A stretch of 26,611 nt of DNA from Streptomyces sp. NRRL WC-3618 (GCF_001280005.1 NZ_LGDW01000011.1:1-26611); one strand, 5' to 3'. Counted from the first letter of the stretch, positions 1 through 8,104 are shown. Numbers and translations: made by a program. The notes: generated by a model from the sequence alone, not told the origin.

Positions 1-364
1 CAGCGACCTGGACCTGTACGTGTACGACAAGGACCGCAACCTGCTGTCGAGCCCCAACAGCGGCAACGACGAGCACGCCGACCTCGCCCCGGGAACCTAT
101 GACGTGTACGTCAACCAGTACGCCCTGCCCGAGGGCGTCACCAGCCAGCCGTACACGCTCCACACCTGGCTGCTCGGCCCGGGCATCCAGCCGGACCGTC
201 CGGCCACCATCACCCCGGCCGAACGGCGGGTGGACGCGGGCGACACCGTCCAGACCACCGTCTCCTGGCGCGACCTCACGCCTGGCGGCGTCTATCTCGG
301 CCTGGTCGAGTACGGCGACGGCAGCGACAAGGTCGGCACGACGGTCCTGACGGTCACGCCGTAA
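1..364 (+). CDS. S8 family serine peptidase, C-terminal fragment (5' end outside window)
   Basis: The window opens inside this gene; the frame is open from base 2 and stops with TAA at 362-364, giving about 120 C-terminal residues. The visible part starts with SDLDLYVYDKD and continues as a beta-rich region ending in VTVTP. This S-D-L-D-L-Y-V-Y-D strand followed by an APGTYDVYV strand is typical of the C-terminal beta-sandwich that ends the large secreted subtilases of Streptomyces. The catalytic domain is not in the window, so the family call rests on this tail and on the complete S8 peptidase lying next to it on the opposite strand. The domain probably helps folding or substrate binding outside the cell. 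It could belong to another secreted enzyme with the same tail. Confidence 0.6.
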   Translation, partial: SDLDLYVYDKDRNLLSSPNSGNDEHADLAPGTYDVYVNQYALPEGVTSQPYTLHTWLLGPGIQPDRPATITPAERRVDAGDTVQTTVSWRDLTPGGVYLGLVEYGDGSDKVGTTVLTVTP

Positions 365-376
365 CAGCGGAAAAGA

Positions 377-412
377 AGAGGGGGCCCGCCGCTCACGCGG
401 TGGGCCCTCTTT
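377..412. terminator. Hairpin terminator between convergent peptidase genes
   Basis: Arms 377-392 and 397-412 pair over about 16 bp (three G-U pairs) around a TCAC loop. The core is GGGCCC pairing with GGGCCC, followed by a short T-rich run on the plus strand and preceded by AAAAGAA, which gives U's on the minus strand. It lies 12 nt after the TAA of the plus-strand peptidase and could stop transcription from both sides. Confidence 0.8.
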
Positions 413-466
413 CTTATGTGGTGTTCCTTATGTGGTGTTTCTTATGTGGTGTTTCTTATGTGGTCC
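413..466. repeat. 14-bp tandem repeat, about 3.7 copies, at the 3' end of the minus-strand peptidase
   Basis: Units at 413-426, 427-440 and 441-454 read CTTATGTGGTGTTY, and a truncated fourth unit starts at 455. The last unit contains the stop codon of the minus-strand S8 peptidase (TAA at 458-456), so each upstream unit is a copy of the peptidase's own end (ACCACATAAG on the minus strand). The AT-rich units stand out against the surrounding GC-rich DNA. The array probably grew by slippage. Confidence 0.85.
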
Positions 467-3400
467 GGTACGCCCGGTGGATCGTCTGCTTCAGGGTGTT
501 GCCGTCGGCGTCAGTGAGCGTCACGCGCAGCGAGACCGTGCCCGCCTTCGCCGGGTGGCGCAGGTCGAGGCGCTTGCCGTCGACGGCCTTCGCGGCCAGC
601 CAGGTGCGGCCGTCGTCGTAGGAGACGGAGAAGGCCAGCTTGCGGGCGGTACGTGCGGTGGCCGCGCCCTCGATCGTGAACGGCACCGGGAAACGCGTAC
701 CCGCCCTCGCCGTGCTCGCCGTGCTCAGCCGGGGTGTGAAGCGGACCACCGACAGCGGCAGCCGCTGCCCGATGCCGGTGACGTGCGCGGAGGCGAAGGT
801 CCACTCGGCGGTGATCCGGTTGGAGACCGGGGACAGCGTGGTGGGGCGGGAGACGTCCGTGGTGAGACGGAACGCGCGCTTGGCGGCGGGGAGTTCGTAC
901 GAGACGCCGTTCAAGGGTTCGTCAACGGCGAAGACGCGGGTGCCGCCGTCCGCGTACAGGGTGCTCCTGGCCTTGCTGTAGCGGGAGTCGCCGATGTGGC
1001 CGGCGCCGTCGGAGAACAGGGGAAGGTAGGCCAGGAAGGTGTCGCCCATACGGACCGCGCCGGGGCGGTCCTCGCCGTCCGTCAGCGGGCCGGTGAGATG
1101 CGGGCCGAAGACGCCGGTGTTGAACCGCTCGGTGTACTCCTTGCCCGCGCTGTACGAACGGGGCTTCGCCGTCCACTGGCCGGCGTCCCACACCGGTTCG
1201 CCGTCCGCGTCCTTGCCGCCGTTCTGCGAGACGGCGTACCGCCACCGCACGCCCGGCAGGACGTAGTCGGTGAAGGCGCCCGGCAACGAGCGCCTGTCGA
1301 GGTTGAAGTCGAACCACGCGCCGCCCGGAGTCATCGGCGCGGCGACGAGCGACGCCGTCTTGCCCCTGGCGGGCGCACCGGCGGCGAGCGTGACCTTGGC
1401 GAACTGCCCGCGCGTCGGGTTCGCGGTGAAGCCCGACAGGTCGCCGGTACGGTTCCAGACCGGCCGGTAGTGCGTACTGCCGTGCGTCCAGGTGCCGTTG
1501 TACTGCGCGAACGCCTCGCCCGCCGGAAGCCGGGCGCCGAACTGACCGACGCGCAGCCTGCCGAAGTCGCCCATGTCGTACGTGGAGATGCTCCGGTTCC
1601 CGCCGATGTCGAACCCGTAGTTGAGGGTGGCGTCGGTGTTCTTCGCCTCGCTGTCCGGCACGGTGATCCGGACCGGCTTGGCCTTGCGGGCGTCCATGAC
1701 GAGGGTGGTGTCACGGGTGAGGGAGAACTTCGGGTTGAGGAGGAGAGCCAGCTCGCTGGAGTCGGCGTCGGAGTTCGCGCCCGTGTCGATACGGCCTTCG
1801 AGGCTGTAACGGCCCCTGGGCAACCGTACGGTGAACTCGCCGTCCGTGTCGTCGGAGAAGTCCCGCCAGATCTGGTTGTCCAGAGCCTGCACACCGGTCT
1901 GGGAACGGATGGCGGGCTTGCCCTTCAGGTCGAGGTGCTTGACCGTCAGGTTGTACGACTCGACCTCACGGTGTACGCCGATGCCGGTCCGTACGGTCGT
2001 ACCCGCCCCGTCCGTCGCGGTGAGCGCGCCGCCGAAGGAGCCGTCGGCCGTGCCGGCGCCGCTGTCGGCGGTGACCTGGGCGGTCGCGGTGGCGCCCGCC
2101 GGGACGGTGAGCCGCTTCGGCGAGACCTCGAACATGCCCTCGGCGGCGGGCTTTCCGTCCGCGCCGTACGCCTCGGTGGTCAGGTCGAGGGTGAGGGGGC
2201 GGTCGCCGTCGTTGCGGTAGGTGACCGTCTTGGTGGCCGGCTGGTCGTCGGTGTGCGGCCACTGCTGGGCGGGGAAGCCGAGGGTGGCCGGGGTGGTGGT
2301 GAGCTGCTGGTCGAGGGCGCGGACGATGTCCGTACGGCCCGTGCCCTGCGCGAACGCCGAGACGCCGGGGGCGGGTTTGGCGGACGCGGTGAGGGCGGCC
2401 TTGATGCGCTCACCGGTCCAGTCGGGGTGGCGCTGGGCGACGATCGCGGCGGCGCCGGCGACATGCGGGGTCGCCATCGACGTACCGCTCATCGAGACGT
2501 AGCCGTCGGCGGCCGGGTCGCCCTCCGTGCCCTGGGCGGCCTTCGCGGCGACGATGTCGACGCCGGGGGCGGTGAGGTCGGGCTTGAGGGCACCGTCCGC
2601 CGTCGGGCCCCGGCTGGAGAAGTCGGCCATCGCGTCGGTACGGTCCACCGCGCCCACGGTGAGCGCGGCGGCGGCGCTGCCCGGCGATCCGACGGTGCCG
2701 GCGTCGGGGCCCTCGTTGCCGGCGGCGATCACGAAGAGGGCGCCGGAGGAGGCGGACAGGTCGTTCACCGCCTGTTCGACGGGGTCGTCACCGGGGCTGT
2801 CGGGGCCGCCCAGGCTGAGGTTGACCACCTTGGCGCCCTGGGCGACGGCCCACTGCGCACCGGCGATGACGCCGGAATCCGCGCCGAAGCCGGTGTCGTC
2901 GAGCACCTTGGCGCTGATCAGCCGGGCACCCGGCGCGACCCCCTTGTACTTGCCCCCGGAGTGCGCGCCGGACCCCGCGACCGTCGACGCCACATGCGTA
3001 CCGTGACCCACCCGGTCGACGGTGTCCGCCGCCTCGGAGAAGTTCTTCGCCGCGTCGACACGGCCCCGCAGATCCGGATGCGTGTCGTCGACCCCGGTGT
3101 CCAGCACGGCGACCTTGACGCCCTTGCCGTCATACCCGGCCGCCCAGGCCTGCGGAGCCCCGATCTGGGCGGTGCTCCGGTCGAGGGCCGCCTCGACTTT
3201 CCCGTCCAGCCAGATCTTCTCGACCCGGCCGCCGGCCACCGACCTGCCCCGCGCTGCCCCCGCACTGCCGGTGAGCGTCTCCCACAGCTCGGAGCCCTCC
3301 GACTTACGGGCCTTCAGCGCGTCCCCGTTGACGCTGGGCAGATCCCGGCTCACCCGGGCACCGGCGGCGGACAGCACCCTCGGCGCGAGGGCGCGGCCCT

Positions 3401-3818
3401 TGGCGTACGTCACGATCAGCGGGAGGTCGGGGCGGGCCGCGTCGTCGTAGCCCCACTTGACCAGCTGCGTCACGTCGAACAGCCGCCGGTCGGCGGTGCC
3501 GTTCGCGAGGAGCCGCTCGGCGTCACGCGGGACGACGTAGGTGCGGTCGGCGTGGCGGGCTATGCGGAAGGTGGTGCCTTCGCGGCCCTTGGCGGGCCGT
3601 ACGCCGGTGACCTGCCCGGTGGCGTCCAGGGTGACGCGGTCGCCGGTGACGAGGGTGACGGACTTGGCCTTGCTGACAGTGGGGGCCGTACCCGCCGTAC
3701 CGCTGACGGACTGTGCGGCCCCGGATTCCGGGGCGCCGAGCAGAGCGGCGGTGAGGGCTGCGGTGGTGAGCACGGCGAGAGCCGAAGCCTCACTCGCTCG
3801 CCTCTTTCGGTGATTCAA
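456..3818 (-). CDS. Secreted S8 family serine peptidase (subtilase), 1120 aa
   Basis: Extracellular subtilisin-type endopeptidase. Residues 1-35 form a Sec signal peptide (MNHRKRR, hydrophobic core, small residues to about A35). Residues about 50-215 look like a pro-region. The catalytic domain spans about 228-490 with the full triad: D240 in VAVLDTGVDDTHPD, H272 in GHGTHVAS, S447 in GTSMATPH, plus oxyanion Asn367 in AAGNEGP. The remaining 600 residues are beta-rich C-terminal domains, as in other 1100-1250-residue Streptomyces subtilases. The start is TTG at 3818-3816: a purine-rich Shine-Dalgarno (GAGAGAAAGG) ends six bases upstream and the signal peptide follows directly. An ATG five bases upstream is out of frame and ends after two codons. 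The gene is separated from the ABC operon upstream on the same strand by a terminator and is convergent with another subtilase, suggesting an old duplication. Confidence 0.93.
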   Translation of the reverse strand: MNHRKRRASEASALAVLTTAALTAALLGAPESGAAQSVSGTAGTAPTVSKAKSVTLVTGDRVTLDATGQVTGVRPAKGREGTTFRIARHADRTYVVPRDAERLLANGTADRRLFDVTQLVKWGYDDAARPDLPLIVTYAKGRALAPRVLSAAGARVSRDLPSVNGDALKARKSEGSELWETLTGSAGAARGRSVAGGRVEKIWLDGKVEAALDRSTAQIGAPQAWAAGYDGKGVKVAVLDTGVDDTHPDLRGRVDAAKNFSEAADTVDRVGHGTHVASTVAGSGAHSGGKYKGVAPGARLISAKVLDDTGFGADSGVIAGAQWAVAQGAKVVNLSLGGPDSPGDDPVEQAVNDLSASSGALFVIAAGNEGPDAGTVGSPGSAAAALTVGAVDRTDAMADFSSRGPTADGALKPDLTAPGVDIVAAKAAQGTEGDPAADGYVSMSGTSMATPHVAGAAAIVAQRHPDWTGERIKAALTASAKPAPGVSAFAQGTGRTDIVRALDQQLTTTPATLGFPAQQWPHTDDQPATKTVTYRNDGDRPLTLDLTTEAYGADGKPAAEGMFEVSPKRLTVPAGATATAQVTADSGAGTADGSFGGALTATDGAGTTVRTGIGVHREVESYNLTVKHLDLKGKPAIRSQTGVQALDNQIWRDFSDDTDGEFTVRLPRGRYSLEGRIDTGANSDADSSELALLLNPKFSLTRDTTLVMDARKAKPVRITVPDSEAKNTDATLNYGFDIGGNRSISTYDMGDFGRLRVGQFGARLPAGEAFAQYNGTWTHGSTHYRPVWNRTGDLSGFTANPTRGQFAKVTLAAGAPARGKTASLVAAPMTPGGAWFDFNLDRRSLPGAFTDYVLPGVRWRYAVSQNGGKDADGEPVWDAGQWTAKPRSYSAGKEYTERFNTGVFGPHLTGPLTDGEDRPGAVRMGDTFLAYLPLFSDGAGHIGDSRYSKARSTLYADGGTRVFAVDEPLNGVSYELPAAKRAFRLTTDVSRPTTLSPVSNRITAEWTFASAHVTGIGQRLPLSVVRFTPRLSTASTARAGTRFPVPFTIEGAATARTARKLAFSVSYDDGRTWLAAKAVDGKRLDLRHPAKAGTVSLRVTLTDADGNTLKQTIHRAYRTT

Positions 3819-3824
3819 GACATG

Positions 3825-3834
3825 CCTTTCTCTC
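3825..3834 (-). promoter_or_regulatory. Ribosome binding site that decides the TTG start of the subtilase
   Basis: GAGAGAAAGG on the minus strand, six bases before TTG 3818-3816. The nearby ATG (3823-3821) is only one base from the GG, too close, and reads ATG TCT TGA. Confidence 0.55.
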
Positions 3835-3887
3835 CGAACTTCCGGGCACGGCGAAGCAGCCCGGCGGACGGGACAAAGAAACAGAGG

Positions 3888-3925
3888 GGAAAAAGGGGCG
3901 CCCCTGGTCAGAGAAGAAGGGGCGC
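3888..3925 (-). terminator. Intrinsic terminator of the gntR-ABC operon
   Basis: On the minus strand GCGCCCCT (3925-3918) pairs with AGGGGCGC (3905-3898) around a 12-nt loop, followed by CCC and a TTTTT run (3894-3890). It lies about 13 nt after the permease stop codon and before the subtilase start, so the subtilase is likely transcribed separately. Confidence 0.75.
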
Positions 3926-3937
3926 GGGGGTGCGGTC

Positions 3938-4984
3938 TCAGACGAGCCGCTTACGGCCCCAGAAGAAGAGGAACACCGCGACACCGGCGGTCAGGGCGAA
4001 CAGGATCGACGCGCCGAACCACTGCATGCTGTTCATCTGCGACATGGGGAGGTAGTCCACCGACCAGCCCACGACGTCGGCCTTCTTCAGGCACAGCTCA
4101 CGTGCCGCGTCCGTCGTCCCCTCACTGCACGTGCTCCAGCCGAGGAGGTCTCCGCTGCTCGTGAGGTACGACTCATCGAGCTGGTACACACCGTTGGGCA
4201 GCGACGGGAACGAGTTCTCGGCGGTGACGCCCTTGTTGGTCGTGACCGTGATGACGTCGCCGAGCGACAGCATGAAGTAGGACCAGACGAGCTGGACGGC
4301 GACGGTGAACCCGAAGGTGACCACCATGGCCATCAGCGTGCGCCGCAGCACCACACCGATCGCCACCCCGCCGAACACGGAGAGGAGGGTGAGGGCGACA
4401 GGCACCGGGCCCGTGTTGTTGAAGGCCTCGCTGGAGGTCCAATCCATGACCGTGACCTCGGACGACTTGACGGGGTTCCACCACCAGCCGAACACCGCCG
4501 ACAGCACGCCCGTGCTCACCACGACCACCAGCCCGGCCAGCGCCAGCTTCGTGGCGAGCCAGCGGGTCCGGCTCATGGACTGGGCGGCGACCAGCTTGGC
4601 CGTGCCGTTCTCCAGGTCGCCCGCGAGAAGCGGGGCGCCGAGGAAGACACCGAGCAGGATGGGTATCGCACTGAGACCGGTGGCGACGTAGGAGAACGCG
4701 TCGTGGTACTGCTGGAACTCGGCACCCATCTCGTCGAGGTTCTTGGCGGGATAGCCGTAGCCGTCGAGGAAGTCCGTCATCCGGCCGCGCTGGTAGACCA
4801 TCCAGGCCACGGAGAGCGCGGCGGCGGCGAGGATCGCCCAGAACCCGGCCCGGTGCTGACGCCAGACCAGCCAGGTCATTCCGCTGAGGCGGGGGCGCCG
4901 GCCGGCCTTCGTGGTGGTCGCGCTCATGGTTCCGTTCCCGCCGTCGCTGGTCGTACCGGTCGAGGTGCTGGTGAAGGTGCTCAT
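3938..4984 (-). CDS. ABC transporter permease, six-TM (ABC-2 type)
   Basis: Membrane subunit of a drug/antibiotic-type or lipid ABC exporter. A Thr/Ser-rich N-terminus (1-33) precedes about six hydrophobic segments near residues 47-64, 99-121, 145-168, 194-213, 217-241 and 322-342, with a roughly 80-residue external loop between the last two. The first helix is preceded by MTWLVWRQHR, common at the start of these permeases in Streptomyces. The ATG at 4984 overlaps the TGA of the ATPase gene (ATGA, 4984-4981), which supports this start and implies translational coupling; a second ATG at codon 20 is possible. It pairs with the ATPase immediately upstream. Substrate cannot be told from sequence; YtrA-controlled transporters often answer to cell-wall-active antibiotics. 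Confidence 0.88.
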   Translation of the reverse strand: MSTFTSTSTGTTSDGGNGTMSATTTKAGRRPRLSGMTWLVWRQHRAGFWAILAAAALSVAWMVYQRGRMTDFLDGYGYPAKNLDEMGAEFQQYHDAFSYVATGLSAIPILLGVFLGAPLLAGDLENGTAKLVAAQSMSRTRWLATKLALAGLVVVVSTGVLSAVFGWWWNPVKSSEVTVMDWTSSEAFNNTGPVPVALTLLSVFGGVAIGVVLRRTLMAMVVTFGFTVAVQLVWSYFMLSLGDVITVTTNKGVTAENSFPSLPNGVYQLDESYLTSSGDLLGWSTCSEGTTDAARELCLKKADVVGWSVDYLPMSQMNSMQWFGASILFALTAGVAVFLFFWGRKRLV

Positions 4985-5937
4985 GCCGCCACCGTCCCGG
5001 TGCCGAACGCCTGGCCCAGACCCTGGCCCTGGACCTGGGCGGTGGGGGTGATCAGCGGTGGTGCGTCGGGGGAGCGGAGATAGGCGAGCAGGAGTTCCTC
5101 CATGTTCGGGGTGTCCGTCTCCCAGGGGCCGGTGACCGGGCCCTCGGGGCGGATGAGCGCGGTGAACTGCCGTCCGCTGGTGCGGGACTCGACGAGGGTG
5201 TGGTGCCCGAGGGCGGCGGGCAGGCCCTCGCCCTCCCTGGCGCCGGTGACCAGGGTGTGCACGGACATCAGATCGTCCACGTCACCGGCGAGGCGCACTC
5301 CGCCGCCGGAGACGACGACGAGGTAGTCGCACACGTTCTCCAGTTCGGCGAGGACGTGGGTGGACATCAGCACGGTGGTGCCACGCTCGGCGGCCTCGGC
5401 GAGGAGGGTGCCCATCATCTCGTGGCGCACGACCGGGTCGAGGTCCGACATCGGCTCGTCGAGCAGCAGCAGGTCGGGGCGCTTGCCGAAGGCGAGGGCG
5501 ACGGCGACGCGGGTGCGCTGGCCGCCGGAGAGGGTGCTGATCTTCGCGTCGAAGGGCACGTTGCCCGCGCGGACGATGTCCTCGGCGGCGCGCTGGTCCC
5601 AGCCCGGGTTCAGCTCCCGCCCGAGCCGCAGGGTCTCCGCCACGGTGAAGCGGCGGAACAGCGGCTTCTCCTGGGCGAGGAACGCGGTGCGCCGGCCCGC
5701 CTCCACCGAGCCCGGCGCCTCGCCGAACAGGCTGATCGAGCCGTGCGTCGGCTGCAGGACATGGGCCGCGATGCTCAGCAGCGTGGTCTTGCCCGCCCCG
5801 TTGGGTCCCACCAGCCCGCAGATCCGGCCCGCCGGAAGCCGGAACGAACAGTCCCGCAGCGCCCAGCCCCGCCGGTAACGCATCCCCAGCCCGTACGCCT
5901 CAAGCGCCGGCTCCCCCGCGTACATACCGTCACTCAC
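4981..5937 (-). CDS. ABC transporter ATP-binding protein
   Basis: Cytoplasmic ATPase that powers the permease encoded next. All nucleotide-binding motifs are present: Walker A GPNGAGKT (44-51), Q-loop Q89, signature LSGGQ (136-140), Walker B LLLLDE (156-161), D-loop SDLDP and switch His194 in STHV. The last 100 residues are a C-terminal extension of the kind seen in exporter ATPases. The start is GTG 5937-5935, eight bases inside the end of gntR (GTGAGTGA holds this start and the gntR stop), with GAGGAG about six bases upstream. Order repressor-ATPase-permease matches the YtrA-type operons of Firmicutes and actinomycetes, so expression is probably released when the repressor leaves the upstream palindrome. 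Confidence 0.93.
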   Translation of the reverse strand: MSDGMYAGEPALEAYGLGMRYRRGWALRDCSFRLPAGRICGLVGPNGAGKTTLLSIAAHVLQPTHGSISLFGEAPGSVEAGRRTAFLAQEKPLFRRFTVAETLRLGRELNPGWDQRAAEDIVRAGNVPFDAKISTLSGGQRTRVAVALAFGKRPDLLLLDEPMSDLDPVVRHEMMGTLLAEAAERGTTVLMSTHVLAELENVCDYLVVVSGGGVRLAGDVDDLMSVHTLVTGAREGEGLPAALGHHTLVESRTSGRQFTALIRPEGPVTGPWETDTPNMEELLLAYLRSPDAPPLITPTAQVQGQGLGQAFGTGTVAA

Positions 5938-6463
5938 TTGTGCTCCTCGTTGTCGTGGCCCCCGTGGACCCTGTGATCCCCGTGGTGATGGACCCCGTGG
6001 TCGTGGGTCCCGTGGTCGTGGGTCCCGTGACCTCCGTGACCCCCGTCGCCGCCGCCTTCCCGGCGGCGTACTGCTTCTCCATCGCCGACGCGACCAGCGC
6101 GGTCACGTCGTCCTGCTCCAGACCGGCCCCGGCCGCCTTCGCCATCCACGCCACCAGCTCCCCGTACAGCGGAGAGTCGGTGCCCGTCTCGGGGCGGCCG
6201 AGGGTGCGGCGTACGAAGGTGCCCTGGCCCGGTCGCGGTTCGACCAGGCCCTCGCGCTCCAGCTCGCGGTACGCCTTGAGGGTGGTGTTCGGGTTGACCG
6301 TGCTGACCTCGGCGACCTCCTTGGCGGTGGGCAGCCGGTCCCCCGGCACGAGTACGCCCAGCCGCAGGGCCTGCTTGGTCTGCTGCACGATCTGCTGGAA
6401 GGCGGGGACCCCGCTCCGCCTGTCGATGCGGTACTCCACGGCCACCACCACCTCCATCATCAT
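5930..6463 (-). CDS. GntR family transcriptional regulator, YtrA subfamily
   Basis: Repressor with an N-terminal winged helix-turn-helix (about residues 10-86; YRIDRRSGVPAFQQIVQQ, then LPTAKEVAEVSTVNPNT as the HTH and RELEREGLVEPRPGQGTFV as the wing). Only a short C-terminal helical part follows (to about 136), which is the YtrA layout. Residues about 137-177 are a Thr/Gly-rich tail built on a 15-bp DNA repeat. The longest frame starts ATG ATG ATG inside the palindromic operator and has no Shine-Dalgarno before it. GGAGG lies inside codons 3-5, and family members usually begin near VEYRIDRRSG, so the real start may be GTG 6445 (codon 7) or GTG 6439 (codon 9). It heads the ABC operon and probably represses it and itself. 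Confidence 0.88.
   Translation of the reverse strand: MMMEVVVAVEYRIDRRSGVPAFQQIVQQTKQALRLGVLVPGDRLPTAKEVAEVSTVNPNTTLKAYRELEREGLVEPRPGQGTFVRRTLGRPETGTDSPLYGELVAWMAKAAGAGLEQDDVTALVASAMEKQYAAGKAAATGVTEVTGPTTTGPTTTGSITTGITGSTGATTTRSTSE
5979..6023. repeat. 15-bp tandem repeat in the 3' end of gntR
   Basis: Two identical 15-bp units (5994-6008 and 6009-6023, CCCGTGGTCGTGGGT) are preceded by a diverged unit (5979-5993) and flanked by weaker CCCGTG-type units to about 5964 and 6038. In the gntR frame they encode GPTTT repeats; in the next minus-strand frame they encode THDHG. Confidence 0.8.
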
Positions 6464-6496
6464 TCCACTACTTGATTAGTGGAATGATGATGGAGG
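6451..6496. promoter_or_regulatory. 46-bp palindromic operator of the gntR-ABC operon
   Basis: Perfect inverted repeat: arms 6451-6470 and 6477-6496 (20 bp each) around the 6-bp spacer CTTGAT. The inner part reads CCACTA-CTTGAT-TAGTGG, the size and shape expected for a GntR dimer site. It covers the -10 region and the first codons of the longest gntR frame, so binding would block transcription directly. Confidence 0.8.
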
Positions 6497-6516
6497 GGGG
6501 TGGGGGTGATTGTCAA
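6487..6516 (-). promoter_or_regulatory. Likely promoter of the gntR-ABC operon
   Basis: Minus strand: perfect -35 TTGACA (6516-6511), an 18-bp C-rich spacer, and -10 CATCAT (6492-6487, 4 of 6 match). The predicted start of transcription, near 6480, falls inside the palindromic operator. Confidence 0.55.
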
Positions 6517-6874
6517 CGGGGGTCGGGGAGCGGCCCGGGAAGGGGAGGGCGCGCGGGGCCGGGTTGCCCAAAGCGACGGGAGGGACCGACGGTCGCCGCG
6601 TCCCTGGCCGGACGTCGAGGACAATGACTGGCAGCCCGTCCGACCACGCGGCGGTGATCACCACGTTCGTGCTGGGAACAGCCGACGCGGAGTGATCCCC
6701 GTTTCCACAGGGCCCCGTTTCCCGCAGGGTCCTCGATATTCGCTGGGCGGCACGGCACCGCCCGCCTACCATCGGTGTCATGACCTGGCGACATTGATCC
6801 ACCAGCCGTGCCTCCCGAGGGCCGCCTCGGACGCCGTACCTCCGACGTCCGAATCGCCCCTGCGGGAAGGCCTC
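6497..6874. other. Intergenic region between gntR and the MFS gene
   Basis: About 380 bp without a supported gene. It holds the gntR -35 box at one end and, near the MFS start, a small hairpin (GGGCGG 6745-6750 with CCGCCC 6758-6763) followed by TACCAT (6767-6772), a weak -10 candidate for the MFS gene with no clear -35. The MFS frame is open upstream to 6500, but the Arg/Gly-rich translation there is not protein-like for this family. Confidence 0.5.
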
Positions 6875-8077
6875 ATGACTCTCTCACCTGCGCGTGCGCC
6901 CGGCGCCGAGAACACCGGAAGCACCGGTGTCCGGCGGTTGACGGCCACGCTCTACGGCTACGCGTTCCTCGACGACTTCGTGCTGCTCTACCCGGTGTAC
7001 ACGCTGTTGTTCGCGGACACCGGTCTGTCGATCTGGCAGATCTCCTCGCTGTTCGCCCTGTGGTCGATCACCGGGATCCTGCTGGAGGTCCCCTCCGGCG
7101 CCTGGGCCGACGCCGTCTCCCGGCGGCTGCTGTTGTGGCTGGGTCCGCTGCTCACCGTCGTCGGCTTCGCCCTGTGGGTGATCGTGCCGTCGTACTGGGC
7201 CTTCGCGCTCGGCTTCGTGCTCTGGGGGGTGCGCGGCGCGCTCGGTTCCGGTGCGCTGGAAGCGCTGGTGTACGACGAGCTCGACCGGTTGGGCGCGGCC
7301 GACCGGTACGCGCGTGTCATCGGCCGGGCCCACGCGGTCGGGATGGTGGCCGTGATGGCGGCGATGGGACTGGCCGGTCCGGTGCTCGACTTCGGCGGAT
7401 ACCCGGCCGTGGGGGCGGCGAGCGTGCTGGCCTGTGTGCTGACCTCGGTGGTGGCGACCCGGTTCCCTGAGCATCGGGACGCGGTGTCTCACGCTGATGA
7501 CCAGGTCTCTGCCCTCACCACCCTGCGGGCCGGGCTCGTCGAGGCCCGCCGGGACCGGTCCGTACGCGGGGCGCTGCTGCTCGTTCCGGCCGTCGGTGCG
7601 GTCTGGGGTGCGCTCGACGAGTACACGCCGCTGCTGGTCCGGGACACCGGCGTCGCCCAGCAGACGGTTCCGTATCTGCTGCTGGTGATCTGGGTGGGCC
7701 CCACGATCGGCAGCCTGCTGACCGGGGCGGCGGAGCGGCTGAGCACGACGGGGCTCGGCGTGGTGCTCGCGGGCTCGGCGCTCGCCCTGGCCGCGGGTTC
7801 GCTGATGGGCACTCCGGCCGGCATCAGTCTTGTCGCGGTCGCCTTCGGCGGCTTCCAGTTGGTCAACGTCCTTGCTGACGCGCGGCTCCAGGAACGGATC
7901 GAGGGGGCCCACCGGGCGACTGTGACCTCCGTCGCGAGCATGGGGACCGAGCTGGCCACGGTAGGGGTGTTCGCCGCGTACGCCTCGGTCGGTGCGTCGT
8001 ATGCGCACGGGATCGCGTTCGCCGTGTTCGCGGTCCCGTATCTGGTGACGGCGCTCGTGTTGGTGCGGCTGGAGTAG
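6875..8077 (+). CDS. MFS transporter, about 12 TM segments
   Basis: Inner-membrane secondary transporter of the major facilitator superfamily, 400 residues, mostly hydrophobic with the usual two halves and a central loop (near FPEHRDAVSHADDQ). The loop between TM2 and TM3 has a motif-A-like stretch, GAWADAVSRR, matching the G-x-x-x-D-x-x-x-R-R pattern. The N-terminal half (YAFLDDFVLLYPVYTLLF, EVPSGAWAD) resembles actinobacterial MFS proteins annotated as efflux or unknown-substrate carriers. The start is ATG 6875, four bases after GGGAAGG and just before the first hydrophobic segment. It stands alone: the gene before it is divergent and the next intact gene is convergent. Substrate unknown; drug efflux is a guess. 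Confidence 0.87.
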   Translation: MTLSPARAPGAENTGSTGVRRLTATLYGYAFLDDFVLLYPVYTLLFADTGLSIWQISSLFALWSITGILLEVPSGAWADAVSRRLLLWLGPLLTVVGFALWVIVPSYWAFALGFVLWGVRGALGSGALEALVYDELDRLGAADRYARVIGRAHAVGMVAVMAAMGLAGPVLDFGGYPAVGAASVLACVLTSVVATRFPEHRDAVSHADDQVSALTTLRAGLVEARRDRSVRGALLLVPAVGAVWGALDEYTPLLVRDTGVAQQTVPYLLLVIWVGPTIGSLLTGAAERLSTTGLGVVLAGSALALAAGSLMGTPAGISLVAVAFGGFQLVNVLADARLQERIEGAHRATVTSVASMGTELATVGVFAAYASVGASYAHGIAFAVFAVPYLVTALVLVRLE

Positions 8078-8104
8078 GAAGCCCGTACTTTGCGGGTCAC
8101 CGAT

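Noticed and set aside
432..4055. Very long plus-strand open frame (1207 codons) opposite the S8 peptidase
   Set aside because: It is the antisense shadow of a GC-rich gene: Arg/Gly/Val-rich, no domain, while the minus strand has a complete catalytic triad and signal peptide.
6500..6874. Upstream extension of the MFS gene to 6500
   Set aside because: The added residues are hydrophilic Arg/Gly-rich without family resemblance, and GGGAAGG sits at the ATG of 6875.
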